Shown here: positions 43,572 to 52,035 of the stretch, piece by piece
Numbering within the stretch: the first letter of the stretch is position 1
Layout: each line of letters starts with the position of its first letter
From: Serratia sp. M24T3
Lineage (GTDB): Bacteria; Pseudomonadota; Gammaproteobacteria; Enterobacterales; Enterobacteriaceae
Assembly: GCF_000257645.1 (NCBI RefSeq)
Contig: NZ_AJHJ01000010.1
Span: 97,790-161,789 of the forward strand
Direction: 5' to 3'
Length of the DNA: 64,000 nucleotides
Program-made: the position numbers and the translations under genes
The notes under the pieces: generated by a model
Database searches by the model: none
What the model saw: only the letters and a program-made list of their open reading frames with translations
Told to the model about the DNA's origin: nothing

Positions 43572-44443
43572 TGATTATTGACCTCGTGTGAAGATGCGGT
43601 TGCAACCTGCTCGGCGCAGTAGTCGGTATCGGAACAGACAAACATTCTGTTGCCGAGATCGTCGAGCACCACCTCGTCGAGATAGCTGTCGTGCGATCCG
43701 CAGATGGCACACGGCTGATCCCATTTCTGCACCGTGAACGGGTGATCCTCAAAATCCAGGCTTTCGACTTTGGTAAACGGCGGCAGCGCGTAGATGCGCT
43801 TTTCACGACCGGCACCAAACAGTTGTAACGCAGGCATCATGTGCATCTTCGGGTTGTCGAATTTAGGGATCGGCGAAGGATCCATCACGTAGCGATCGTT
43901 AACCTTTACCGGATAGGCATAGGTGGTGGCGATATGGCCGAAGCGGGCGATGTCTTCGTAAAGCTTCACCTGCATCACGCCGTATTCCTCCAGCGCGTGC
44001 ATTTTTCGCGTTTCGGTTTCGCGCGGCTCGATAAAGCGCAATGGCTCGGGGATCGGTACCTGGAATATCAGGATCTGATCCTCAGCCAGAGGCGTTTCGG
44101 GAATGCGGTGACGGGTCTGGATCAGCGTGGCGTCACGGGTTTTTTCAGTGGTCTCGGCACCGGCGACATTTTTAAAGAAGCGGCGGATCGACACGGCGTT
44201 GGTGGTGTCGTCTGCGCCCTGATCGATAACTTTCAACACGTCCTGCTGGCCGATCACGCTGGCGGTAATCTGGATCCCGCCAGTGCCCCAGCCGTAAGGC
44301 ATTGGCATTTCACGTCCGGCAAACGGGACCTGATAACCGGGGATCGCTACCGCTTTCAATATTGCCCGGCGGATCATGCGCTTGGTTTGTTCATCCAGAT
44401 AACCTTGGTTGTAGCCAGTCGCCGTGGTGTTATTATTTTTCAT
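43568..44443 (-). CDS. phnJ: Alpha-D-ribose 1-methylphosphonate 5-phosphate C-P lyase PhnJ
   Basis: Radical SAM-type enzyme that breaks the carbon-phosphorus bond. The ATG at 44443 gives 291 residues (KNNNTTATGYNQGYLDEQTKR), overlapping the end of phnI by 11 bases; a longer frame to 44500 has no match. Family marks: GYQVPFAGREMPMPYGWGTG, RHRIPETPL, and the iron-sulfur cysteines CAICG, FVCSDTDYC. Confidence 0.96.
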   Translation of the reverse strand: MKNNNTTATGYNQGYLDEQTKRMIRRAILKAVAIPGYQVPFAGREMPMPYGWGTGGIQITASVIGQQDVLKVIDQGADDTTNAVSIRRFFKNVAGAETTEKTRDATLIQTRHRIPETPLAEDQILIFQVPIPEPLRFIEPRETETRKMHALEEYGVMQVKLYEDIARFGHIATTYAYPVKVNDRYVMDPSPIPKFDNPKMHMMPALQLFGAGREKRIYALPPFTKVESLDFEDHPFTVQKWDQPCAICGSHDSYLDEVVLDDLGNRMFVCSDTDYCAEQVATASSHEVNNQ

Positions 44444-45524
44444 TGGCAATGTCCTTGTCCGCGGCGGCACGCTGTTCACGCAAGCGCTGCAACAGCTCAA
44501 GCTCGGCCTGGAAATCGACGTAATGGGGAAGTTTCAAGTGTGAGACGAAACCGGCGGCCTCGACGTTGTCGGCATGCGACAAGACAAATTCTTCGTCCTG
44601 CGCCGGGCTACGCACCTGTTCGTTGTATTCGGGCGCTTGCAGGGCCCGGTCTACCAGTGACATCGACATCGCCTTGCGCTCGGCACGACCAAACACTAAT
44701 CCATAGCCGCGAGTGAAGTGCGGCGGCTTGTCTTGCGGAGTGATAAAACCGTTAACCATTTCGCATTCGGTCAACAGAATCTCGCCAATATCGATGGCAA
44801 ATCCCAGTTCTTCCGGCACGATTTCCACTGTCAGCCAACCGGTACGAATTTCACCGGCAAAGGGGTGATTACGGCCATAACCGCGCTGGGTGGAATAACT
44901 CAACGACAGCAGGAAGCCTTCGTCACCGCGCACCAGCTGTTGCAGGCGAGCAGCACGACTGGCGGGGTAAACTGGCGGCGTGCGGGTAATATCATCTGGC
45001 TCGCTGCCGTCATCTTCTTCGCGCGCTGCGAGCTGTTGATTCGCCAGCATTTCGAAGACATGACTGCAAGATTCGGGCAGCATTTCGTCTGCTATCGGCG
45101 CCTGTGGGTCCAAACCTTCAGCCAGTAGCGCAAAGTCCAGCAGGCGATGGGTATAGTCATAGGTCGGGCCAAGCACCTGTCCGCCGGGCAAATCTTTGTA
45201 GATGGCAGAAACGCGGCGCTCAAGACGCATATTGGCGGTGTTCAGCGGCTGACTGACAGCCAGGCGCGGCAGGGTAGTGCGATAGGCACGCAGCAGAAAA
45301 ATCGCTTCGACCAGATCCCCTGAAGACTGCTTGATAGCCAGCGCGGCCAGTTGTGGATCGTAAATCCCGCCCTCGCTCATCACTCGATCTACCGCCAGAC
45401 CCAGCTGTTGCTCGATCTGAGCGGCCTGGATCTCAAAAATCTGCGTATCGCCACGGCGTTGGTGCGCCAGCAGTTCATGGGCGGCCTCGATAGCCTTTTC
45501 GCCCCCTTTAACGGCAACGTACAT
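44433..45524 (-). CDS. phnI: C-P lyase core subunit PhnI
   Basis: Nucleosidase subunit of the core complex, 363 residues. It attaches phosphonate to ribose triphosphate with PhnG, PhnH and PhnL. Conserved stretches: MYVAVKGGEKAI start, YSTQRGYGRNHPFAGEIR, FVLSHADNVEAAGFVSHLKL. Its start directly abuts the phnH stop (shared base region at 45524). Confidence 0.96.
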   Translation of the reverse strand: MYVAVKGGEKAIEAAHELLAHQRRGDTQIFEIQAAQIEQQLGLAVDRVMSEGGIYDPQLAALAIKQSSGDLVEAIFLLRAYRTTLPRLAVSQPLNTANMRLERRVSAIYKDLPGGQVLGPTYDYTHRLLDFALLAEGLDPQAPIADEMLPESCSHVFEMLANQQLAAREEDDGSEPDDITRTPPVYPASRAARLQQLVRGDEGFLLSLSYSTQRGYGRNHPFAGEIRTGWLTVEIVPEELGFAIDIGEILLTECEMVNGFITPQDKPPHFTRGYGLVFGRAERKAMSMSLVDRALQAPEYNEQVRSPAQDEEFVLSHADNVEAAGFVSHLKLPHYVDFQAELELLQRLREQRAAADKDIANEK

Positions 45525-46105
45525 TAGCAGGCCTCCACGCGTGTGGTGCGCGGCAAGGCAAGCAGCTGCTCACCGCAGGTAAACATAAAATCCAGCCCCA
45601 GCGGGAAGCGGTGCGGGCGGTTGACAAGATAGTGAGAGACACATTCGGGCAGCAGCGGAGAAACGATGTGTTCCTGCTCGATACCGGGCCCGCGCAGGCG
45701 CAGAGGCTGACCGCCGTCGAGTGATTCAAGCTGCACAATCACGGTAGTTGCCAGCTCGGGGGACATTTCGTCGCCGCAGGGGAAGGCTAGCAAAGTGGCG
45801 CTGTCGAGCGATCCTTCGACCAGCGCAAAACTGACACTGCGCGGATCGTCGGTTAGCACGGCACCGGTGTGAAAACGCAGGTTCTGGCGCAGAACGTCGT
45901 CGTTAAGCTGTGGGCCTATCCACAGCGGCGTATCCTGATCGATAAGGGTTAGCAACACACAGGCACTGGCGGAGCCCAGCACGCCAAATCCTGGCATGGT
46001 CGGCAGGGTAACTATTGAGCCTGGTTCGCTTAATGCTTTGAGAATACGACGAAAACTGTATTGCGCATCGGCAACCGGACTTTGAAAACTGGCAACAAGT
46101 GACAT
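45524..46105 (-). CDS. phnH: C-P lyase core subunit PhnH
   Basis: Structural core subunit, 193 residues, forming a dimer at the centre of the PhnGHIJ complex. Recognisable parts are FRRILKALSEPGSIVTL at the N-terminus and PHRFPLGLDFMFTCG near the end. It lies two bases downstream of phnG. Confidence 0.94.
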   Translation of the reverse strand: MSLVASFQSPVADAQYSFRRILKALSEPGSIVTLPTMPGFGVLGSASACVLLTLIDQDTPLWIGPQLNDDVLRQNLRFHTGAVLTDDPRSVSFALVEGSLDSATLLAFPCGDEMSPELATTVIVQLESLDGGQPLRLRGPGIEQEHIVSPLLPECVSHYLVNRPHRFPLGLDFMFTCGEQLLALPRTTRVEAC

Positions 46106-46107
46106 AG

Positions 46108-46551
46108 TTATTCTCCGCGAACCAGAGTGAAGAAATCGACACGGCTAGAGGCAATCTCACGGGCGCGTTGTTCACGACGAGCCTGCTGGCTGGCGGCCAG
46201 AGGCGCAATCACGCGTTTGTGGATTAACTCTTCCATACCAGAGACTTGCAGCAGGGCATCGATCACAGCGCAGAGTTCGGCGTGGGCTTTGTCGCGACCG
46301 CGCACGTAGCTGTAGCCGTAGACGCCGGACTCAAGTTGCACCACGGCACGGGTGACGGTCATATCACCCATTACGAAGCGTTTTCCGGTGCCGCCCATCC
46401 GGGCCTGGAGCTGGGTCAGACCGGTTTCTGCCGGCCGTAAACATTCAAAAGTCGGACTAAGATTCAACGGCTGCCAGTGTTCAAGCAGCTCCGACGGCTG
46501 GCTGTGAGCCAACACCGACATCCAGCGTTGACGAGTTTGTAAGGCGTCCAT
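46108..46551 (-). CDS. phnG: C-P lyase core subunit PhnG
   Basis: Core subunit of 147 residues; starts MDALQTRQRWMSVLAHS and contains ETGLTQLQARMGGTGKRF and GYSYVRGRDKAHAELCAV. The start overlaps the phnF stop by one base. All nine genes phnF to phnN therefore read as one transcript with coupled translation. Confidence 0.94.
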   Translation of the reverse strand: MDALQTRQRWMSVLAHSQPSELLEHWQPLNLSPTFECLRPAETGLTQLQARMGGTGKRFVMGDMTVTRAVVQLESGVYGYSYVRGRDKAHAELCAVIDALLQVSGMEELIHKRVIAPLAASQQARREQRAREIASSRVDFFTLVRGE

Positions 46552-47279
46552 TAGTGCTCCATGGTGAGTTCAATCATGTCAGCGCGCGTGAGACTGACGG
46601 AATATTCCGCCACGCTACCGTTGCTATCACAGGTGTTGAGGGTACGTACGCACAGCAGCGGTGCCTGCGGCACTATTTCCAGCAGCTTGCTTTCTTTGGC
46701 CAATGCGCGGCGGGCGCTGATGCGGGTGGTGTGGCGGCTCAACGGCTGATGTATCTCGCTACGGATAAAATCGTGCAGCGAACCGCTGTGGAAATTCTGT
46801 AATGTGGGCCACCAGTCGAGATCAGGCAGATAATGGTCGATCACGCAGACCGGCACATTGTTTACCCGACGCAGCGTGCGCAGGTGGATCACCGTGTCAC
46901 CTTCTTCACGACCAATGGCGCTGGCGACATGTTCGACACACGGGCGCAGCACGCCGAGCAGGCGTTCGCTGGTAGGATGACTGCCCTGATCCAGCAGGTT
47001 CTGGCTGAATCGCGCCTGAGAATGCAGCGGGTAATCATATGGGCGCATCAACACCAGCGTACCTACGCCCTGACGACGCTGCAGCCAGCCGCGCTCGACC
47101 AGCTCGTCAACCGCGCGACGCAGGGTATGGCGGTTAACCTGAAAACGATCGGCAAGCTGATTTTCCGGTGGCAGATAATCGCCGCAGCGGTAGGTGTTGC
47201 GCAGCTCTTGTTCCAGCTGGGCGGCAATCTGTTGATAGCGGGTAGGGTAAGTGGTCGGATGTCTAGATAAGTCCATCAT
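46551..47279 (-). CDS. phnF: GntR-family repressor-like regulator PhnF
   Basis: Winged-helix GntR/HutC-family regulator, first gene of the phn operon. HTH at about 30-75 (NQLADRFQVNRHTLRRAVDE, LQRRQGVGTLV), then a UTRA effector domain ending SLTRADMIELTMEH. The ATG at 47279 has GAGG eight bases upstream and gives 242 residues; the next codon is also ATG (47276), which would match the E. coli length of 241. An upstream extension to 47333 has no match. PhnF controls phosphonate genes in some bacteria; in E. coli control is mainly by PhoB. Confidence 0.93.
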   Translation of the reverse strand: MMDLSRHPTTYPTRYQQIAAQLEQELRNTYRCGDYLPPENQLADRFQVNRHTLRRAVDELVERGWLQRRQGVGTLVLMRPYDYPLHSQARFSQNLLDQGSHPTSERLLGVLRPCVEHVASAIGREEGDTVIHLRTLRRVNNVPVCVIDHYLPDLDWWPTLQNFHSGSLHDFIRSEIHQPLSRHTTRISARRALAKESKLLEIVPQAPLLCVRTLNTCDSNGSVAEYSVSLTRADMIELTMEH

Positions 47280-47666
47280 AACGAATGCCTCGCTGCCTGT
47301 TGTGCAGATAAAGCACCGTTGGCAAAAGAGCACCTGACATGACGTTTGGCGCGTGGGTGATTCTCGGAGATGGAGCCAAAAGTTTGCATAGTGTCAACCT
47401 CAGTTCGACGTTGGCACCATCTTGAACACGATAAATGACAGTTCGGTGAAGCGGGGATTGCAGGAAGATGAATAATATTGGGCGACGTCTCGTAAAATAA
47501 AGCGATGCCGCTTTACTCGAAAAGTCAGAAGATTACTATTTGCTTCCACAGCTCGTTGGGATGAAAGAGTGTTTATTAATAGCAATATTCAGTTTATGAA
47601 AATGTGGAAGCGGGGGAGCAAAGCCTATCCTTATCCATTTTATTAACGGGTTTTTTAAGATATAAG
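47280..47666 (-). promoter_or_regulatory. Promoter region of the phn operon, with a possible Pho half-site
   Basis: No gene is seen in these 387 bases. On the minus strand CTGTCAT occurs at 47435-47441, the half-site of a Pho box, but the second repeat four bases on is poor. TTGACA (minus strand, 47392-47397) is a good -35 without a good -10, as in activator-dependent promoters. The part nearest nrdG holds a small hairpin (AAAGCG/CGCTTT, 47499-47514) with a T tract on the minus strand that may end nrdDG transcription. Confidence 0.4.
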
Positions 47667-48131
47667 CTAACGCAAAACGTGAATATCCTGATTACTGCTG
47701 CCGCGCCATATAAGCGACGGGTCGCGCAGTTCCTGAATAAACCTTCCATCAATTAATACGCTTATTTCGCCGACAATTTTCCATTGTTCAAGGCTAAGTT
47801 CATTCAGGCAGTAACCGGTCCATAGCCAAATATCTTTTCCGGGGCATTCACAATTAATTCTTTGCACCAGCCGCTTAACCGCCGACAGATTTTGCGGATG
47901 CAAAGGGTCACCGCCGGAGAGTGATAGCCCCTGTCGCGGAATGGCCGTATCTTGTAAATCGGTAATGATCTGGTTTTCCAGCGCCAGCGTAAAAGGCAGG
48001 CCCGAGTCTGGCCGCCAGGTACTCTGGTTATAGCACCCGCGACATTGATGAACGCAGCCAGAAACGAACAACGTGCAGCGCGTACCCGGCCCGTTGACAA
48101 CGTCGATAGGATGATACTGATGATAATTCAT
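47667..48131 (-). CDS. nrdG: Anaerobic ribonucleotide reductase activating protein
   Basis: Radical SAM activase that installs the glycyl radical on NrdD. The 154 residues contain the cluster motif CVHQCRGC (Cys26, Cys30, Cys33) and the SAM-binding LSGGDPLHP; the end IWRGSSNQDIHVLR matches E. coli. It lies four bases downstream of nrdD in one operon. Confidence 0.97.
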   Translation of the reverse strand: MNYHQYHPIDVVNGPGTRCTLFVSGCVHQCRGCYNQSTWRPDSGLPFTLALENQIITDLQDTAIPRQGLSLSGGDPLHPQNLSAVKRLVQRINCECPGKDIWLWTGYCLNELSLEQWKIVGEISVLIDGRFIQELRDPSLIWRGSSNQDIHVLR

Positions 48132-48135
48132 GAGA

Positions 48136-50037
48136 TTACCTCAATTTTCCTACGCTGAGATGTTTAACGCGTCGCTTAACTTCTTCCTGTTTGCCGGCAT
48201 TAAAAGGCCGTGCATCAGGGCTGCCGAGATAGCCGCATACCCGGCGGGTCACCGAGACTCTCGAGGCGTCGTGATTGCCGCATTTTGGGCAGGTAAACCC
48301 TTTGCTGGTACAGGAAAATTCGCCGGTAAATCCGCATTCGTAGCATTCATCGATCGGCGTATTGGTACCGTAGTAGGGCACGCGGGAATAGCTATAGTCC
48401 CACACGTCTTCCAAAGCCTGCAGGTTATGCTGCAAGTTGGGATACTCGCCGTAGCAGATGAATCCGCCGTCGCTAACCGGTGGATAGGGCGCTTCAAAAT
48501 CGAGCTTTTGGTAAGGATTGACCTTCTTCTCGACGTCAAGATGAAAGCTGTTGGTGTAATAACCTTTGTCGGTAACGCCGGGTATTACGCCAAACTCGGC
48601 GCTGTCCAGACGGCAGAAACGGTCGCAGAGATTTTCGCTGGGCGTGCTGTATAAGCTAAAGCCGTAGCCGGTTTCACGTTTCCAGCTTTCGGTCGCTGCC
48701 TTGAGGCGAGCGACAATCGCCAGGGCCTTATCGCGCAGCGCCGCCGAGTCATACAGGTGGATCTCGTTTCCAAACAGGGCATTAACCGTTTCATGAACGC
48801 CAATATAGCCCAGCGAAATCGAGGCACGACCGTGTTTGAAAATCTCGCTGATATCGTCATCTGCCCGCAAACGCACGCCGCAGGCGCCTTCCATATAGAG
48901 GATGGGTGCTACGCGAGCTTTTACGCCATCGAGCCGGGCGATACGCGTCATAAGGGCTTTTTTTGCCAGCAGCAGGCGTTGATCGAGCAAGGCCCAGAAG
49001 GCGTTTTCGTCCCCTTTTGCCTGCAAGGCAATGCGCGGCAGGTTCAGGCTGATCACCCCGATATTGTTGCGCCCTTCATGGATCTGCTCACCATTTTCCT
49101 CATAAACACCGAGAAAACTGCGACATCCCATCGGCGTTTTAAAGGAGCCGGTAACTTTAACCACCTGATCATAATTGAGAATATCGGGGTACATGCGCTT
49201 GCTGGCACATTCTAATGCCAGCTGTTTGATATCGTAATTTTCATCTCCAGCCTTGTGATTGAGGCCTTCACGGATGGCAAATACCAGCTTGGGAAATACC
49301 GCCGTTTTACTGTTCTTACCGAGACCGGCAATGCGGTTGTGCAGAATTGACTGCTGGATCAGCCGCGACGCCCAGCCGGTTCCCAGCCCAAAACCAAAGG
49401 TCACAAAAGGCGTCTGGCCATTGGCAGTGTGCAGGGTGTTGACTTCATATTCCAGCGACTGGAAAGCGTCATAACACTCTTTCTCGGTGAGCTGGCGTGC
49501 ATAGGACTCAATATCGGCAATCGCCCATTGTCGAGCCGTTTTTTTATGCTTCTCAAAGCTTTGCATCACGAAAGGCGCGAGGATTTCATCAATGCGATTA
49601 ATGGTGGTGCCGCCGTAAATGTGGCTGGCAACCTGAGCAATGATCTGCGCGGTTACGGCAGTGGCGGTCGAGATTGATTTTGGTGTATCAATTTCAGCGT
49701 TACCCATTTTGAATCCCTGATTCAGCATGCCTTTGAGGTCGATCAGCATGCAATTGAACATCGGGAAAAAAGGTGAGTAATCTAAATCGTGATAGTGAAT
49801 ATCGCCGCGCTCATGTGCCTGCACGACATCGTCCGGCAAAATGTGCTCGCGGGCGTAGTGTTTGGCGACGATACCGGCTAGCAAATCCCGCTGAGTGGGA
49901 ATTACCTTGCTGTCTTTATTGGCATTTTCGTTTAGCAGCGCCGGATTGCTCTGCTCCATCAAGCCGCGAATTTCCTGATAAAGGCGGCCGCCCATCGTGG
50001 GTTTGATGGTGATTAAGTCAGAGGTTTCAGGTTTCAC
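48136..50037 (-). CDS. nrdD: Anaerobic ribonucleoside-triphosphate reductase without ATP-cone
   Basis: Class III ribonucleotide reductase, making dNTPs without oxygen. The 633 residues cover the whole catalytic barrel, the Cys4 zinc site (CYECG ... CPKCG) and the glycyl radical loop RRVCGYLG (Gly602). The E. coli enzyme has 712 residues: its first ~80, the ATP-cone that sets overall activity by ATP/dATP, are absent. Homology begins at residue 17 (GRLYQEIRGLMEQ), preceded by an unrelated 16-residue leader. The GTG start has AAGGA eight bases upstream, and NrdR boxes lie just beyond, so there is no room for a cone. Confidence 0.95.
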   Translation of the reverse strand: MKPETSDLITIKPTMGGRLYQEIRGLMEQSNPALLNENANKDSKVIPTQRDLLAGIVAKHYAREHILPDDVVQAHERGDIHYHDLDYSPFFPMFNCMLIDLKGMLNQGFKMGNAEIDTPKSISTATAVTAQIIAQVASHIYGGTTINRIDEILAPFVMQSFEKHKKTARQWAIADIESYARQLTEKECYDAFQSLEYEVNTLHTANGQTPFVTFGFGLGTGWASRLIQQSILHNRIAGLGKNSKTAVFPKLVFAIREGLNHKAGDENYDIKQLALECASKRMYPDILNYDQVVKVTGSFKTPMGCRSFLGVYEENGEQIHEGRNNIGVISLNLPRIALQAKGDENAFWALLDQRLLLAKKALMTRIARLDGVKARVAPILYMEGACGVRLRADDDISEIFKHGRASISLGYIGVHETVNALFGNEIHLYDSAALRDKALAIVARLKAATESWKRETGYGFSLYSTPSENLCDRFCRLDSAEFGVIPGVTDKGYYTNSFHLDVEKKVNPYQKLDFEAPYPPVSDGGFICYGEYPNLQHNLQALEDVWDYSYSRVPYYGTNTPIDECYECGFTGEFSCTSKGFTCPKCGNHDASRVSVTRRVCGYLGSPDARPFNAGKQEEVKRRVKHLSVGKLR

Positions 50038-50060
50038 AATTCAGGTCCTTTTAAATTAAC

Positions 50061-50107
50061 TCACTACATGTAGCGTTGTTACTTACTATATACGCTACAT
50101 GTAGATA
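50061..50107 (-). promoter_or_regulatory. Pair of NrdR boxes in front of nrdDG
   Basis: Two copies of the palindrome CTACATGTAG (50064-50073 and 50095-50104) have centres 31 bases apart, three helical turns. With flanks, the first reads CACTAcatgTAGCG, close to the NrdR consensus CACTAtataTAGTG, and the second ACGCTAcatgTAGAT. Paired boxes with this spacing are the standard NrdR operator, so repression of nrdDG by NrdR is likely. Confidence 0.8.
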
Positions 50108-50152
50108 TCTCCTTGAGATTAATGCCGCCAAAATTGATGTAAAACAAAGAAG

Positions 50153-51568
50153 TCAGTTATTGAATTCTCCCCGTTTAAGCTTGCGTTTATAGACGGCGAT
50201 AGTCAGTACTAACGGCACCAGTATGGCTATCAGCATTGCAATGCCATACAGGCTCCAGAATTGGGTCTTGATCGATAGGATTGCCGGTAAGCCGCCGACG
50301 CCGATACCGTTGGCGGTCACGCCGTTTAAGCCGCAAAGCAGAGCAGCGAGGGCCGATCCGATCATGCCGCACAGCATAGGGAAACGATATTTAAGGTTAA
50401 TGCCGTACAGCGCCGGTTCAGTAACGCCAAGATAGGCCGAGATGGTGGCGGGCACAGAAATCTCCCGCTCATTGTGTTTGCGGCTGATGATCACCATGCC
50501 GAGTACTGCGCTGGCCTGCGCCATATTAGAGAGGGCGATTAGCGGCCAGACTGGCGTACCTCCGGTGCTTTGCACCATCTGCATATCGATAGCCAGCGTG
50601 GTTTGATGCACGCCAGTGATCACCAGCGGTGCATACAAGAAGCCAAATATTGTGGCACCGATGGGCGCGAGGCTGCCGGTCATCGCTGTTTTCACCACCC
50701 AGGCTACGCCATTACCGACTGTACGACCAAACGGTCCAATCAGCGTATGCGCCAGAAAAACGGCAATTAACAGCGAAACGACAGGTACAATCACGAGTTG
50801 CAGATAGCTAGGCACTATTTTCTTTAGACCGTTCTCAATCCACACCAGCGCTATTCCGACCAGCATCGACGGAATAACCTGTGCCTGATAACCCACTTTC
50901 TCGACGGTAAACCAGCCAAAATTCCACACTTCAGGCGTTTGCTGCCCTAACTGATAGGCATTCATAAGCTGTGGCGAAACCAGCGTAATACCCAGCACAA
51001 TCCCCAGAATCTCGGTGCCGCCGAGTTTTTTTACCGTCGACCAACACACAGCCACGGGCAGAAACATAAAAATTGCTTCGCCGAGCAACCACAGGAAATC
51101 GTAGACGGTTTTCCATAGCGGATAGATATTGGCCAGCGATTGCCCGTGATCAAACGGAATGTCGCCGATAAGATTGCGAAAGCCGAGAATCAAGCCACCG
51201 CTGATTAATGCTGGCAACAGCGGGAAAAATATCTCGGCGATGTGCGAGATCACACGTTCAAAGAGATTCATATTTTGTCGTGCGGCCGCCTTGGTCTCGG
51301 CCTTGCTGGCACTTTTTTTCCCGGAAATGGCGATAAGCGCCTGATAATAATCGTCAACTTCTGGACCGATGACGACCTGAAATTGCCCGGCATTGGTGAA
51401 ACAGCCTTTGACCATGCGCAGATCTTCAATCTGTTTGGGATGGGCCTTGGCGGGATCGTTAAGGGCAAAACGCAGGCGGGTAATACAGTGCGTCACGGAG
51501 GCGATATTTTCGCTGCCGCCGACTAATTCGAGCAGGCGCTCAACGTCCTGTTGGTTTATTTTGCTCAT
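50153..51568 (-). CDS. treB: Trehalose-specific PTS enzyme IIBC
   Basis: Imports trehalose as trehalose-6-phosphate with phosphate from HPr through a separate glucose-type IIA. The 471 residues have a IIB domain (1-85) with phospho-cysteine in SVTHCITRLRF (Cys27) and a membrane IIC domain (about 105-460) with HAEIFFPLLPALISGG-like HIAEIFFPLLPAL, GVHQTTLAIDMQM and NGIGVGGLPAI. In E. coli treB is followed by treC and preceded by treR; neither is here, nrdD and mgtA being the direct neighbours. Unless treC lies elsewhere the imported sugar phosphate has no obvious use. Confidence 0.95.
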   Translation of the reverse strand: MSKINQQDVERLLELVGGSENIASVTHCITRLRFALNDPAKAHPKQIEDLRMVKGCFTNAGQFQVVIGPEVDDYYQALIAISGKKSASKAETKAAARQNMNLFERVISHIAEIFFPLLPALISGGLILGFRNLIGDIPFDHGQSLANIYPLWKTVYDFLWLLGEAIFMFLPVAVCWSTVKKLGGTEILGIVLGITLVSPQLMNAYQLGQQTPEVWNFGWFTVEKVGYQAQVIPSMLVGIALVWIENGLKKIVPSYLQLVIVPVVSLLIAVFLAHTLIGPFGRTVGNGVAWVVKTAMTGSLAPIGATIFGFLYAPLVITGVHQTTLAIDMQMVQSTGGTPVWPLIALSNMAQASAVLGMVIISRKHNEREISVPATISAYLGVTEPALYGINLKYRFPMLCGMIGSALAALLCGLNGVTANGIGVGGLPAILSIKTQFWSLYGIAMLIAILVPLVLTIAVYKRKLKRGEFNN

Positions 51569-51650
51569 ATTTTCAGCCTTTTCGATATTTAGGTTAAAAG
51601 ATAAGCATAACTGGGGAATATAAACCTGCCTGTTTGATACTCATCGTTGT

Positions 51651-51685
51651 GGTTTAGATTCGGTTAATAATTAATGGCGTACAAT
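51651..51685 (+). promoter_or_regulatory. PhoP box and -10 of the mgtA promoter
   Basis: GGTTTA (51651-51656), five bases, GGTTAA (51662-51667), then 12 bases to TACAAT (51680-51685). This is the arrangement of PhoP-activated promoters, with the box replacing the -35. Transcription should start near 51692, giving a leader of about 345 bases before mgtA. Confidence 0.85.
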
Positions 51686-51774
51686 ACACTTGCTAAATTG
51701 ATCCAGATCGATTCAGTCATGGCCGAATGCGTCATAATGCATTCCGCCGACCTTCAACTTACCGAGAAATTATT

Positions 51775-51810
51775 ATGGATCCCGACCCCAACGCAGTAGG
51801 TCCGTCTTGA
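51775..51810 (+). CDS. mgtL: MgtL-like leader peptide of mgtA
   Basis: Eleven codons, MDPDPNAVGPS, with a GAGAAA ribosome site. E. coli MgtL begins MEPDPTPLP; the alternating acidic-proline start, here DPDP, is the part known to destabilise translating ribosomes when Mg2+ is low, so that the downstream leader refolds and mgtA is read through. The stop codon is directly before the first leader hairpin. The peptide is shorter than the 17 residues of E. coli. It was found by position and motif. Confidence 0.8.
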   Translation: MDPDPNAVGPS

Positions 51811-51870
51811 TCCGGTAAGCACCCGCTTTTTCGCTGCTGCTTGCCGGATAACATTAGGTAAGCAGCAGCG
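51811..51870 (+). promoter_or_regulatory. mgtA leader switch: two mutually exclusive hairpins
   Basis: Hairpin 1 pairs TCCGGTAAGCA (51811-51821) with TGCTTGCCGGA (51838-51848). Hairpin 2 pairs CGCTGCTGCTTGCC (51832-51845) with GGTAAGCAGCAGCG (51857-51870). They share 51838-51845, so only one can form. Hairpin 1 starts one base after the mgtL stop and would be blocked by a ribosome there. This matches the alternate-fold logic of enteric mgtA leaders. A pyrimidine-rich stretch follows (51871-51905), compatible with Rho action. Confidence 0.75.
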
Positions 51871-52035
51871 CGCTCTCTCTTTGATTGCCCGCTCTGCCTT
51901 TTAAACTTGCCAGCCTGTGGCTGATGCACTCCGTGCTTGACGTTTTTTTTCAGCGTTAATGGCGTTCGTTCGCCTGCGTCTTGAAAAAACGTTTAACGGG
52001 GCGATTCGGCGCGTGGGAGCAAGAAGGGTACGAGT

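Noticed and set aside
47435..47455. Full Pho box for the phn operon
   Set aside because: Only one CTGTCAT repeat is clear; the second repeat has too many mismatches for a firm call.
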